Part shown: piece by piece, positions 1-7,101 of the stretch
Position numbering within the stretch: position 1 is the stretch's first letter
Layout of the letters: each line of letters begins with the position of its first letter
DNA from: Nanobdellota archaeon
Lineage (GTDB): Archaea > Nanobdellota > Nanobdellia > Woesearchaeales > GW2011-AR9
NCBI GenBank assembly: GCA_030695685.1
Contig: JAUYPT010000040.1
Span: forward strand, 1 to 8,706
Length of the DNA: 8,706 nucleotides
Direction: 5' to 3'
Notes under the pieces: generated by a model
Seen by the model: the letters and a program-made list of their open reading frames with translations, nothing else
Databases searched by the model: none
What the model was told of the DNA's origin: nothing
Program-made: the position numbers and the translations under genes

Positions 1-456
1 AAAAAGATTATCGATGCTTTTAGAATTCTTAAAAAAACAAAAATGCAGGTCTCTGGAAACAGTATTATCGGTTTTCCAGGAGAGACAAGAGAGATGATTT
101 TTGATACCATAGAAATCAACAGGCAGATTGACCTTAACAATAATATGATTCATGCTTTTACACCTTATAGAGGCACAAGCCTTTACCAAATCAGTGTTGA
201 AAGAGGGTACATTGACACCGAACATCTTTCTGGGGACTATAGATCTGATTACACCTTAAATCAACCGCATATAACAAAAGAAGAAGTTCTTGGACTGCAA
301 CGGACGTTCAACTTATATGTCAAATTTCCGAAAGAGATGTGGCCCGAGATTAAAATTGCTGAAAAATTTGATCAGGAAGGCAATACAAAATTTGAAGAGT
401 TAAGCAGGATTTTTAAAGAAAAATATTTTAAGAACCCCGGCGAAAGATTAATGTGA
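1..456 (+). CDS. Radical SAM protein, C-terminal part (5' end cut by the window)
   Basis: The frame is open from base 1 to a TGA at 454-456, giving 151 residues. The visible part holds an SIIGFPGET motif followed by a helix (EMIFDTIEINRQI) and an HAFTPYRGTSLY stretch. This is the usual second half of a radical SAM barrel of the type found in B12-binding radical SAM proteins and related MiaB-like or Elp3-like enzymes. The CxxxCxxC cluster motif and any cobalamin-binding domain would lie upstream, outside the window. Substrate and reaction cannot be told from this fragment. It runs on the opposite strand to the phosphonate operon and ends tail to tail with the dehydrogenase gene, so it is not part of that operon. 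B12 radical SAM methylases do occur in some phosphonate pathways (Fom3, PhpK), but nothing here shows such a role. Confidence 0.75.
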   Translation, partial: KKIIDAFRILKKTKMQVSGNSIIGFPGETREMIFDTIEINRQIDLNNNMIHAFTPYRGTSLYQISVERGYIDTEHLSGDYRSDYTLNQPHITKEEVLGLQRTFNLYVKFPKEMWPEIKIAEKFDQEGNTKFEELSRIFKEKYFKNPGERLM

Positions 457-499
457 AATTGTAGATCTCAGTTTAAGCTATTTATTAAATATATTATTT

Positions 500-1663
500 T
501 CAACTTATTCGATACAGAATTTTCTTCAGTTCCCTTTCCGTTAATACACGGAGATTATTCCTCACCCTTTCAGGGTTGAAGCCATTCTTAACGATTAAAT
601 CAATGTCTTCTTCTGTGGTAAGTCCTAGCTTATGCAGGCGGCGCTCTAAGCCAATAGTATCCATTAATGCACACCATTGATGATTAAAATCATCCGGAGA
701 AGTAACGCCTGCCATAGCCATCAGCTCCTGCATCGTTTTTTGTGTATGAGCAAGACCTCGTCCATCTAAGCAATCATCATCGTTTACACCTGCATTGTAG
801 ACAAACATTTCGCCTAAAGTCAAGGCCACAGCATGGCCATGAGGCACATTAAAGTACGATGTAAATGGGTATGAAATAGCATGGCAGGCTGTTGTTTTCG
901 AGATGTTAATCGCCTTGCCAGCCAGGTTCGCTGCTTTCATCATTGATTCCCGTGCTAATGGCGTTGGATTATTAACCGCCACAGGAAGGTTTTTCCATAT
1001 GAGGGGAATCGCTTCCCCAGCATATTGTTGTGATTCTTCTGTAGAGTAAACAGACCAGTAGGATTCGATTGCCTGACATAATGCATCCATGCCCGTAGAT
1101 GCAGTAATTTTTGCAGGCAGATTGTAGGTTAGTGAAGGGTCTAAAACAACATAATCCGGCAGCATCCATTCGGGATGGGCGAGAGAATATTTTTTCTTAT
1201 CGATGTAAACAACGGCAAAATGTGTTGCTTCGCTGCCTGTGCCTGCCGTAGTAGGAACAGCAATAAAAGGTTTTCCCGGCTTCTTCAAAGATAATTCTTT
1301 GGTAATGTATCTTGTAACTTTATCCGATGAGCCATATATCTGCGCAGTAAGAATATTAATGGATTTGGCAATATCCAGTGTGCTGCCGCCGCCGATTGCT
1401 AGTACAAGGTCGCATTCCTTTTCTTTGAAAAGGGAAATACCTTTCCGAACATCGTCCAACTGAGGATTAGCCGAAAAATCGTTAAAGTGAGTAACATCAT
1501 ACGATGCCAGCAAAGGTTCCAGCGTATCCTTCAGCGAAGATTGATAAAAAAAATTCCCGGTGACAAGAAAAATGTTGAATGGATTTTCATTAACTGTAAG
1601 AATATTTTCAAGAAAATGAATACTCCCTATACCGCTGTATTGCTGCTGAATTTTAGTTTTCAT
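500..1663 (-). CDS. Iron-type alcohol dehydrogenase, probable phosphonoacetaldehyde reductase (PhpC-like)
   Basis: A 387-residue protein of normal length for the group III (iron-type) alcohol dehydrogenases. It shows the nucleotide-binding AIGGGSTLDIAKS motif (89-101), PTTAGTGSEA (137-146) and the C-terminal metal site around CHAISYPF (260-267) and VPHGHA (273-278). Compared with FucO-type enzymes, D193, H261 and H275 match three metal ligands, but the fourth (His in the usual GMDALxHAIE) is Q197 here (GMDALCQAIE). From its place in the operon I infer reduction of phosphonoacetaldehyde to 2-hydroxyethylphosphonate with NAD(P)H, as done by PhpC in phosphinothricin synthesis; the substrate is the one MpnS needs. 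It is the last gene of the operon, 15 bp after ppd, and has a good Shine-Dalgarno (GAGGAA at 1671-1676, 7 nt from ATG), which supports this start. The general family is certain; the substrate rests on context. Confidence 0.88.
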   Translation of the reverse strand: MKTKIQQQYSGIGSIHFLENILTVNENPFNIFLVTGNFFYQSSLKDTLEPLLASYDVTHFNDFSANPQLDDVRKGISLFKEKECDLVLAIGGGSTLDIAKSINILTAQIYGSSDKVTRYITKELSLKKPGKPFIAVPTTAGTGSEATHFAVVYIDKKKYSLAHPEWMLPDYVVLDPSLTYNLPAKITASTGMDALCQAIESYWSVYSTEESQQYAGEAIPLIWKNLPVAVNNPTPLARESMMKAANLAGKAINISKTTACHAISYPFTSYFNVPHGHAVALTLGEMFVYNAGVNDDDCLDGRGLAHTQKTMQELMAMAGVTSPDDFNHQWCALMDTIGLERRLHKLGLTTEEDIDLIVKNGFNPERVRNNLRVLTERELKKILYRIS

Positions 1664-1670
1664 GACTTAT

Positions 1671-1676
1671 TTCCTC
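1671..1676 (-). promoter_or_regulatory. Shine-Dalgarno site of the dehydrogenase gene
   Basis: On the minus strand GAGGAA lies 7 nt before the ATG at 1663 and just past the ppd stop codon (TGA at 1679-1681). It fixes the start of the dehydrogenase and indicates translation from a shared ppd mRNA. It contrasts with the ppd start, which has a TATA-like box at leaderless distance and no such site. Confidence 0.6.
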
Positions 1677-1678
1677 AT

Positions 1679-2806
1679 TCATTTTCTTACAAAAGACATA
1701 AAATCTGTTTTATTTTCATGGGGAGTTCGTGTCGGTCTTCCCAGCTCTTTGCGTGCTCCTTTATTGCAGCGTATTTCTAGCAATACTGGCCCTGTTGTTT
1801 CTTTCAGCTCTTTCATCTTTTGGTATATTTCATCCACTGTTGCTGCAGTTATTGCTTTTGTATAACCGCTGGCAGTAGCAATTTCAAGGAAATCTACAAC
1901 GTCCGCTGCCGTCGGTTGTCCACCGACCGAATCGTGCGCAAAATTATTGAAAATTATATGTTTTAAATTCTGTGGCTGTAATTTTCCGATGGTAGAAAGA
2001 GCACCAAGATGCATTATCGCCGCGCCATCGCCGTCAAAACAGTAAATAGTCCTATGGGAATGCTGCAAAGCTATGCCTAAAGCAATAGAAGAAGAATGGC
2101 CCATGGAACCTACTGTCAAAAAATCCTTGTTATGGTCGTGCCCTGATGACTTTCGAAATTCAAATAATTCTCTGGATGTTTTACCGGTTGTGGCAACAAC
2201 AAGATCAGCAGGATCTAACAGAGAAGTTACAATTTTAAGCGCTTCTTCCCGGACCAAAGGGAAATTAGTCTCAGTCTTAGTTCTTAAGGAATAGGATTCA
2301 AATGTTCCCTCTCTCACAACAATAGCGTAAGGAGTCTTTTCCGTTGCCAGATGGTGAGATGCTTTCTGAACAACTGTCATTGCTTCTTCTTGATTCTCTG
2401 GAAGAATTTCATACGGTATCTCCAAAACAGCCAATAATGGCAGCGTAATTCTTCCCATTTTACAATGCTGCGGCTCGTCATGTTTCCCCGGTTGCGCACG
2501 CCAGCCAATGATTAACAGAAGAGGAATAGAATAGACTTCCTTATCAGTAAGCGACGTCAATGGATTGATGCAATTTCCTAATCCAGAATTTTGCAGATAA
2601 ACCACGCCACATTTGCCAGTAGCAAGATGATATCCGGCGGCCAAAGCGATGGCATTGCCTTCGTTGGCAGTGATGACATGGTTTTCCTTTGACGTGTTAT
2701 CAGTAATATAAGCACAGAAATCTTTGAGCAGCGAGTCAGGAACGCCGGTGTAAAATGTCAGCCCTTCTTGTTGAAATAAATTAAATATCGTTTGCGGGGC
2801 AATCAT
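1679..2806 (-). CDS. ppd: Phosphonopyruvate decarboxylase (Ppd, AepY), thiamine-diphosphate dependent
   Basis: This enzyme removes CO2 from phosphonopyruvate to give phosphonoacetaldehyde, the irreversible step that pulls the unfavourable PEP mutase reaction forward. The 375-residue length is typical for the family. The N-terminal pyrimidine-binding domain opens with FYTGVPDSLLKDF (18-30) and carries the catalytic glutamate in ANEGNAIALAAGYHLATG (E49), then LQNSGLGNCINPL (71-83). The C-terminal domain has GSMGHSSSIALGIAL (233-247) and the thiamine-diphosphate/Mg motif from GDG (259-261) to NN (287-288). These match phosphonopyruvate decarboxylase and the related sulfopyruvate decarboxylase; location with two PEP mutases and mpnS decides for the former. 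The ATG at 2806 follows a TATA-like box centred about 27 bp upstream, so the transcript may begin at the start codon. The HD-domain gene ends 66 bp upstream. Confidence 0.94.
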   Translation of the reverse strand: MIAPQTIFNLFQQEGLTFYTGVPDSLLKDFCAYITDNTSKENHVITANEGNAIALAAGYHLATGKCGVVYLQNSGLGNCINPLTSLTDKEVYSIPLLLIIGWRAQPGKHDEPQHCKMGRITLPLLAVLEIPYEILPENQEEAMTVVQKASHHLATEKTPYAIVVREGTFESYSLRTKTETNFPLVREEALKIVTSLLDPADLVVATTGKTSRELFEFRKSSGHDHNKDFLTVGSMGHSSSIALGIALQHSHRTIYCFDGDGAAIMHLGALSTIGKLQPQNLKHIIFNNFAHDSVGGQPTAADVVDFLEIATASGYTKAITAATVDEIYQKMKELKETTGPVLLEIRCNKGARKELGRPTRTPHENKTDFMSFVRK

Positions 2807-2826
2807 TGTTTTAATAAATAAAAATA

Positions 2827-2838
2827 GGTTTATAAAAG
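2827..2838 (-). promoter_or_regulatory. Archaeal-type TATA box in front of ppd
   Basis: The minus strand reads CTTTTATAAACC, centred about 27 bp before the ppd ATG. This is the distance between TATA box and transcription start in archaea, so it predicts a leaderless ppd mRNA. No Shine-Dalgarno is seen in the 66-bp gap, which agrees. It would make ppd plus dehydrogenase a separately transcribed unit inside the larger gene string. The inference needs the host to be an archaeon. Confidence 0.5.
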
Positions 2839-2872
2839 TGATGAAAAAGATGTATAGTGCACGAGGTTACAT

Positions 2873-3769
2873 TTACCTAAAAAAAGTTGTATCAGCATAC
2901 TTTTCTCTTACTCGTCGAGAATCGCCTAACGCGAAATCCGTAAGAATTTTTACATACTTTTCCATTCTTACAGCGCCGCCGCCTAACAAAGCTTGACCAA
3001 GCGGTTTCATTTCTTGTAACGTATCTCCTTTTGTGTATCGTACCAAAACATCATCTGTAAATCGTGATGTAAAATCAGCATCGATAGTTTCAGGAATAAA
3101 TGTTTCCTGGCCATTTTCAAGAAGATCGACAATAGTAAGGGTTAGTAAAGGAAGGTTGTCCTTGCCGCCTAAATACACAGAAAAATTTTCTTCTATTGTT
3201 TTGTATGCTAAAGGGCCATCACCTTGCAATATTTCAATCATGCCTGTGTAGGATTCTTGTTTTGGAAAAGGCTTGCCATCCGCCATCAGCTTGGCAATGC
3301 CAATATAATCGCAATGTAAAGCAATTTCGTTCGCGATAGTGTCAATTCCCCGCGCCATAGCTATAAAGTATAAATCAAGTTCTTTTGAATTTTGACTGCC
3401 TTTACTCCAATCACTAAAAGTAGCATTAAAATCGTGAATTGTGCCGTATGCCCGCGCATCCTCAGGATGCGGCAGATTTAAAGAATCCTCATACTTCTTT
3501 TGCAGTTGAATAACAGCTGAACTAAATATTTTCCCAACTCTAACACAATGGAGGAAATAGCCTTCAGGGTTGCCGATTTGCGAATCTTTATGCCGTACGA
3601 CTGCTTCTATTTCCTGATTAGAAACGCTTCGGGGACTTTCAGCAAATTTGTGCAGGATCTCGTCTACTCTCTGCTCAAAGTCAGTTTTAGGACTGCCAGC
3701 AATTATATTTGGTGAAACAAGGCCCGTTAAAGCTTTTTGGGCATCAGTTTTTATTTTTTCATTTCGCAT
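2873..3769 (-). CDS. HD-domain protein of unknown function within the phosphonate operon
   Basis: A 298-residue protein, apparently cytosolic (no signal peptide or membrane segment). It has an HD-like set of possible metal ligands in order: H74 (FLHCVRVGKIF), H112-D113 (GTIHDF), H152 (ALHCDYIG) and D215 (LLTLTIVDLLENG). This order resembles metal-dependent HD phosphohydrolases. The diiron HD oxygenases that act on phosphonates (PhnZ) and myo-inositol need one more histidine between the HD pair and the last Asp; here H152 is the only one, so an oxygenase role is not favoured. The rest is not recognised. It sits between mpnS (98 bp upstream) and ppd (66 bp downstream) on the same strand. Its place suggests a job in phosphonate metabolism, for example hydrolysis of a phosphate or nucleotide ester, but I cannot assign a substrate. 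The start is supported by GGTGAG 9 nt upstream of ATG. Confidence 0.72.
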   Translation of the reverse strand: MRNEKIKTDAQKALTGLVSPNIIAGSPKTDFEQRVDEILHKFAESPRSVSNQEIEAVVRHKDSQIGNPEGYFLHCVRVGKIFSSAVIQLQKKYEDSLNLPHPEDARAYGTIHDFNATFSDWSKGSQNSKELDLYFIAMARGIDTIANEIALHCDYIGIAKLMADGKPFPKQESYTGMIEILQGDGPLAYKTIEENFSVYLGGKDNLPLLTLTIVDLLENGQETFIPETIDADFTSRFTDDVLVRYTKGDTLQEMKPLGQALLGGGAVRMEKYVKILTDFALGDSRRVREKYADTTFFR

Positions 3770-3778
3770 TTTTTAAAA

Positions 3779-3828
3779 CTCACCAGTTTATAAGATTGAT
3801 ATTTTTCTTCACATTATTTTATTTATAA
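3779..3828 (-). promoter_or_regulatory. Candidate promoter and Shine-Dalgarno for the HD-domain gene
   Basis: In the 98-bp gap after mpnS the minus strand holds two TATA-like boxes: TTATAAAT (3821-3828) and CTTATAAAC (3786-3794). The first would place transcription start near 3799 and leave a leader of about 30 nt that contains GGTGAG (3779-3784), 9 nt before the ATG. The second lies only about 21 bp before the ATG, a little close for a leaderless start. Either could give this gene transcription apart from pepM-mpnS. The region is AT-rich, so chance matches are possible. Confidence 0.35.
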
Positions 3829-3867
3829 TAACTATTAAACATTAATACAGAACAAATACAGAAGAAG

Positions 3868-5271
3868 CTAAATCTTATTCCTCCCTTCTTTGTTAAACCA
3901 GGGCGTTAATTCACCAATAGCACGATTGACGTTCTCTTTGCCTATCAAGGATAATTCCCGCTGCGGTTCACCGGCGATTCGTCCGCCAATTCTCAAAAGA
4001 AGTAATTTTCCATCTTTACCTCTAAAATTATGAGGGACAAAAGGCTTAATGTAAAAAGAATCATCCTTCCTAATAGGAGTGCCATGACATGAGCCATTAG
4101 CTTTCCAGTTAAGGTATACAATTTCATCTCCTAGATTATACCCATACTGATGCAAGCCGACTTTGAACTCAAGATTTTCAGTTTCATGATTATCATTAAT
4201 AATATTCACTTCCAACGATTTGGAATGAGGAAGATGGCGTGTTCCCGCAAGCTCCACTAATTTGTAGGAAGGATTTTCAGAAGGGTATTTCCATTCGTGG
4301 GAAAATCCATATTTTTGGACGATGACTTTCTGCTCTAAAAAATCTGGGGGCAGCAATTCTCTAACATCAATATTCAAGGCAGAAGCAATCAGTTCGAGAT
4401 TACTTTTAAGCGGCATGACTTCCCCGTTCTCGTATTGGCTGAAAAAAGAAACGGGCAATTTTGTCCTTCGCGCCAATTCTTCATAATCAAGACTCGCAGC
4501 TTCCCGATGAAAACGGATCAAAGAAGCTATTGCCTTTTCCCGGCTGGAAAAATCTAAGGCATAGTGTGCAGCCAATTCTGGACCAAGTGCAGATAATTCT
4601 TGTTGCGTTTCTCCAGCAAGTTTGTTGCCATACGTCAAGGCAAGAATAAGACCATGTTCACCGTGTTCATTTTTCCGTGTGGCAAAGGTGTGAGGCACAA
4701 ATGGTGTGATGTACATAGAATCACCAGTATTCATTACCGCTACTTCCTTATTTCCATTTTCTCCTTTATAATAAAAATTAACTGACCCTACAAAATACGT
4801 AAATTGATGTAAAAAGTGGCCATTATTCCACTGTACCACAGGATTGTCCGGATCATTATCATCTACAATACATAATTGCTTAATCCATTCCGGCCGAAAC
4901 TGGGCTACTGTGCTCACAACCGTATCTCTATACTCATAATAGGATTGAACAGCACGTTTTTTCACCCGACTTGTTTTTTGAGAATCTTCCCTGCGCATTA
5001 CTTTGACACCATCATGACAATCATCACGAAGAACATACAAATCACGCACATTAATATCCAGCGTCTCGGCAACACGCCTTATAAAATCATGTGGCATTTC
5101 TTTTTCACCGTGTATATAAGAATCTATTTTTTTCACAGGAACACCAAGCATTTCTGCCAGATCTTTCTGCTCTAGCTTAAAATCATTGAGAATGCCTAGA
5201 AGATTATATCCCATTCGTCGATAGTAATCCTTATGTTCGTTCCAAAAAAATTCAGATTCGTAAATACTCAT
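3868..5271 (-). CDS. mpnS: Methylphosphonate synthase (2-hydroxyethylphosphonate dioxygenase family)
   Basis: The enzyme cleaves the C-C bond of 2-hydroxyethylphosphonate with O2 and a non-haem Fe(II), releasing methylphosphonate. The 467 residues form two repeats, each an XRE-like helix-turn-helix (about 21-80 and 260-308) followed by a cupin (about 145-215 and 365-430), the build of HEPD and MpnS. Related HEPD also makes hydroxymethylphosphonate from the same substrate, so the iron site decides: H152, Q156 and H194 (in GHFLHQFTYFVG and PFVPHTF) match, with the same spacing, the His-Gln-His triad recalled for Nitrosopumilus MpnS (148, 152, 190). I188 stands where HEPD has its glutamate ligand. 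The second cupin keeps Q375 and H414 but has V371 instead of the first His, so it is probably not catalytic. The ATG overlaps the pepM stop (ATGA), so the two are translationally coupled. The HTH domains belong to the fold; a regulator role is unlikely. Confidence 0.93.
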   Translation of the reverse strand: MSIYESEFFWNEHKDYYRRMGYNLLGILNDFKLEQKDLAEMLGVPVKKIDSYIHGEKEMPHDFIRRVAETLDINVRDLYVLRDDCHDGVKVMRREDSQKTSRVKKRAVQSYYEYRDTVVSTVAQFRPEWIKQLCIVDDNDPDNPVVQWNNGHFLHQFTYFVGSVNFYYKGENGNKEVAVMNTGDSMYITPFVPHTFATRKNEHGEHGLILALTYGNKLAGETQQELSALGPELAAHYALDFSSREKAIASLIRFHREAASLDYEELARRTKLPVSFFSQYENGEVMPLKSNLELIASALNIDVRELLPPDFLEQKVIVQKYGFSHEWKYPSENPSYKLVELAGTRHLPHSKSLEVNIINDNHETENLEFKVGLHQYGYNLGDEIVYLNWKANGSCHGTPIRKDDSFYIKPFVPHNFRGKDGKLLLLRIGGRIAGEPQRELSLIGKENVNRAIGELTPWFNKEGRNKI

Positions 5272-6950
5272 TTTGACAAGCCCCCATTAAAACGCTTTTC
5301 CTTATTTTTAATATCTGAAAATCCAACCAAATCAAAAATCTCATCAACAGAACTGCAGTGTTCTTCTGCTTCCAATGATCTTCCGTGAAGAAGGATAGAT
5401 TTACAGACAGCCTGCATTGCCCTAATCGTTGCCCGCATCAAGTGGTTAGCATGAATCACAACATTGAAACCTGCGTTTTGTAATTCTAATTCCGTCATTG
5501 TATTGTACGTTGTTGGAACACAGACAAGCGGCTTTGTAATTCCAATCTCTTTTGTCAATTGATGATACCGCTGCGCAAATTCCATTACTTCCTGCGGCGA
5601 TTTTGATTTGGAATGAATCATAATCCCATCAGCACCAGCTTCCAAATAGTGCCGTGCCCGTTCAATAGCATCATCAACACTCTTGCCGGCAATTAAACTT
5701 TCAATCCTAGCAATAATCAGAAAATCATTGGTTAATAAAGCATGTTTCCCCCGCCGAATTTTATTGGCAAAAACACGGGGATCTTCCTGCGTTTGATCGG
5801 ATTCAGCATCTAAGCTATTTTTTTTAGGATAAATCTTATCCTCAATAATAATGGCAGAAGCACCTAAACTTTCTGCCTTTTGGATAAAATATTCAAAAGC
5901 GTTCGGATCCCCACCAGTATCACCATCAATAATGATAGGCATATTCGTTGCTTCCATGATTTGGCTGACAGTATGCAATCTGGAATCCATACCCATGATT
6001 TCGATATCCGGCTGCCCTTTTACTGCTGATTCCGTCAAGCTGCTGATCCATAAAGCATCGAAGGCAACTTTTTTCTCACTGAGAATAGCATTATTGGCAA
6101 CGATAGCACTGATGCCACTATGAGCTTCTATGACACGAATAAAACCAGTTCCATTCAATTTCTGTTTCAGCAATCCACGCCGATGTTCCGGCGTTACTTT
6201 TGCGGTAGTAATGGTACCGCCCGCTTTTTTCAAATCTTCAATGGTATCAATTTCCCGCCAGCCGCCATTGATGACAACAGGATTAACATTATAACCTCTG
6301 TCAATAAGCTCCTGAAAAATATCAGTAAGATATGCTTTGGAAACACTCTGCGCCTTTTGAAATGGCCTCTCTTTATATTTTTCTACAACATCATGATAGG
6401 TTTGTTTCAGGATTTCACAGCCTTTTTTTGTGAATTTGGCCATGCCAATGAATTCGCCATTGGATTCTGCAGCGGTAAGGTGTTTTCCTATTTTTTGAAT
6501 GGTGTTATTGCTACAGTAAACGTTCTCTGCCTGTTCCACAGGATGAAGCTTACGATCAACATAATTCTGCAGCCAATCTTCATCAACAACAACATTGATA
6601 TCGCCTTCTGCTGCCAGCAGTTTTTCGACAACATTTTTTTCGAAGAGGATATCAGAATACAGAACAATGACATCATCATTAAGCTCTTTCTCCGCATAAA
6701 AGAGGGAAGCTAAAATATTATTGCGGTGATAGTCATCATTATAATAGGCTTTTGTTCCGGGATAATTAATCTGTTCTTTCATGAATCCTTTGACGATAGA
6801 AATATCAGTCATTCCTAATTCCTTAAAAATATCCAGTGCATGCTCAATAATTGGTTTTCCCCGCACATGAACTTTACATTTGGGCATATCTTTTGTCAAA
6901 TGAAGCAGCCGAGTGCCCATTCCTGCAGCAATAAGAATAACTTTCATCAT
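5268..6950 (-). CDS. pepM: Sugar-nucleotidyltransferase-type domain fused to phosphoenolpyruvate mutase (PepM)
   Basis: A 560-residue fusion. Residues 2-245 are a GT-A-like nucleotidyltransferase: AAGMGTRL (8-14), MPKCKV (22-27), metal Asp in LYSDILF (D100) and GGWREIDTIEDL (229-240, second Asp D235), as in LicC or PntC cytidylyltransferases. Residues about 253-540 are PEP mutase, which forms the C-P bond by turning PEP into phosphonopyruvate: WISSLTES (301-308), D315, IDGDTGG (341-347), the PepM signature EDKxxxxxNS (370-379), IIARIESL (412-419, R415) and IMIHS (443-447). All match catalytic positions recalled for mussel PepM. The signature separates it from isocitrate lyase-like relatives. 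The N-terminal domain probably makes a CMP-phosphonate for attachment to a lipid or glycan; its substrate is not known. It is the first gene of the leftward operon and overlaps mpnS by 4 bp. Start at 6950 or the next Met (6947); an in-frame stop at 6975-6977 excludes an earlier ATG. Confidence 0.95.
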   Translation of the reverse strand: MMKVILIAAGMGTRLLHLTKDMPKCKVHVRGKPIIEHALDIFKELGMTDISIVKGFMKEQINYPGTKAYYNDDYHRNNILASLFYAEKELNDDVIVLYSDILFEKNVVEKLLAAEGDINVVVDEDWLQNYVDRKLHPVEQAENVYCSNNTIQKIGKHLTAAESNGEFIGMAKFTKKGCEILKQTYHDVVEKYKERPFQKAQSVSKAYLTDIFQELIDRGYNVNPVVINGGWREIDTIEDLKKAGGTITTAKVTPEHRRGLLKQKLNGTGFIRVIEAHSGISAIVANNAILSEKKVAFDALWISSLTESAVKGQPDIEIMGMDSRLHTVSQIMEATNMPIIIDGDTGGDPNAFEYFIQKAESLGASAIIIEDKIYPKKNSLDAESDQTQEDPRVFANKIRRGKHALLTNDFLIIARIESLIAGKSVDDAIERARHYLEAGADGIMIHSKSKSPQEVMEFAQRYHQLTKEIGITKPLVCVPTTYNTMTELELQNAGFNVVIHANHLMRATIRAMQAVCKSILLHGRSLEAEEHCSSVDEIFDLVGFSDIKNKEKRFNGGLSK

Positions 6951-6998
6951 TTCAATGCCAATAAGCCCATTTTTTCAATGAGTTTTTTAAAAGTAAGA

Positions 6999-7007
6999 GT
7001 TTATAAC
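6999..7007 (-). promoter_or_regulatory. TATA-like box of the leftward pepM-mpnS operon
   Basis: The minus strand reads GTTATAAAC after a run of A (BRE-like purines). Archaeal spacing would start the mRNA near 6977 and leave a leader of about 27 nt before the ATG at 6950. No clear Shine-Dalgarno is visible in that leader. Confidence 0.5.
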
Positions 7008-7025
7008 TTTTATGAATAATACTGC

Positions 7026-7046
7026 CTGAAAGAATTGCTTTTTCAG
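7026..7046. repeat. Short inverted repeat between the divergent promoters
   Basis: CTGAAA (7026-7031) and TTTCAG (7041-7046) form a perfect 6-bp inverted repeat with a 9-nt spacer. It lies between the two divergent TATA-like boxes, a position that would suit a regulator of both genes. Such short repeats are common by chance; no regulator gene is present in the window. Confidence 0.25.
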
Positions 7047-7049
7047 AAA

Positions 7050-7059
7050 GGTTATAAAG
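7050..7059 (+). promoter_or_regulatory. TATA-like box of the rightward pepM fusion
   Basis: GGTTATAAAG follows a purine-rich GAAA. Archaeal spacing puts the transcription start near 7081, with a leader of about 20 nt before ATG 7102. The core GTTATAAA is identical to that on the other strand at 6999-7007, making the region a mirror-image double promoter. Confidence 0.5.
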
Positions 7060-7101
7060 TTATTACAGTAATATGTTTTGACAACTTTGTTGGATTATAC
7101 C

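Noticed and set aside
457..499. Terminator hairpin between the convergent radical SAM and dehydrogenase genes
   Set aside because: The 43-bp gap is AT-rich but shows no convincing stem-loop with a T run.
500..1663. Glycerol dehydrogenase or butanol dehydrogenase
   Set aside because: General family motifs cannot exclude it, but the position directly after ppd in a gene string with mpnS favours phosphonoacetaldehyde as substrate.
2873..3769. PhnZ-like diiron oxygenase for phosphonate breakdown
   Set aside because: Only one histidine (H152) lies between the HD pair and the last Asp, while the diiron enzymes need two.
3868..5271. mpnS product as an XRE-family transcription regulator with a cupin domain
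   Set aside because: Length, duplicated HTH-cupin build and the His-Gln-His triad match the HEPD/MpnS enzymes, and the gene overlaps pepM.
6120..6713. Long plus-strand open frame of 197 codons inside pepM
   Set aside because: It is antisense to the nucleotidyltransferase domain, whose motifs are intact, and its Phe/Ile/Asn-rich translation resembles no protein family.
7078..7101. TTG start giving 8 extra residues to the TagD-PepM fusion
   Set aside because: The family starts right before the first beta strand of the nucleotidyltransferase, which fits ATG 7102; the extra residues have no counterpart and would begin at about the predicted transcription start.
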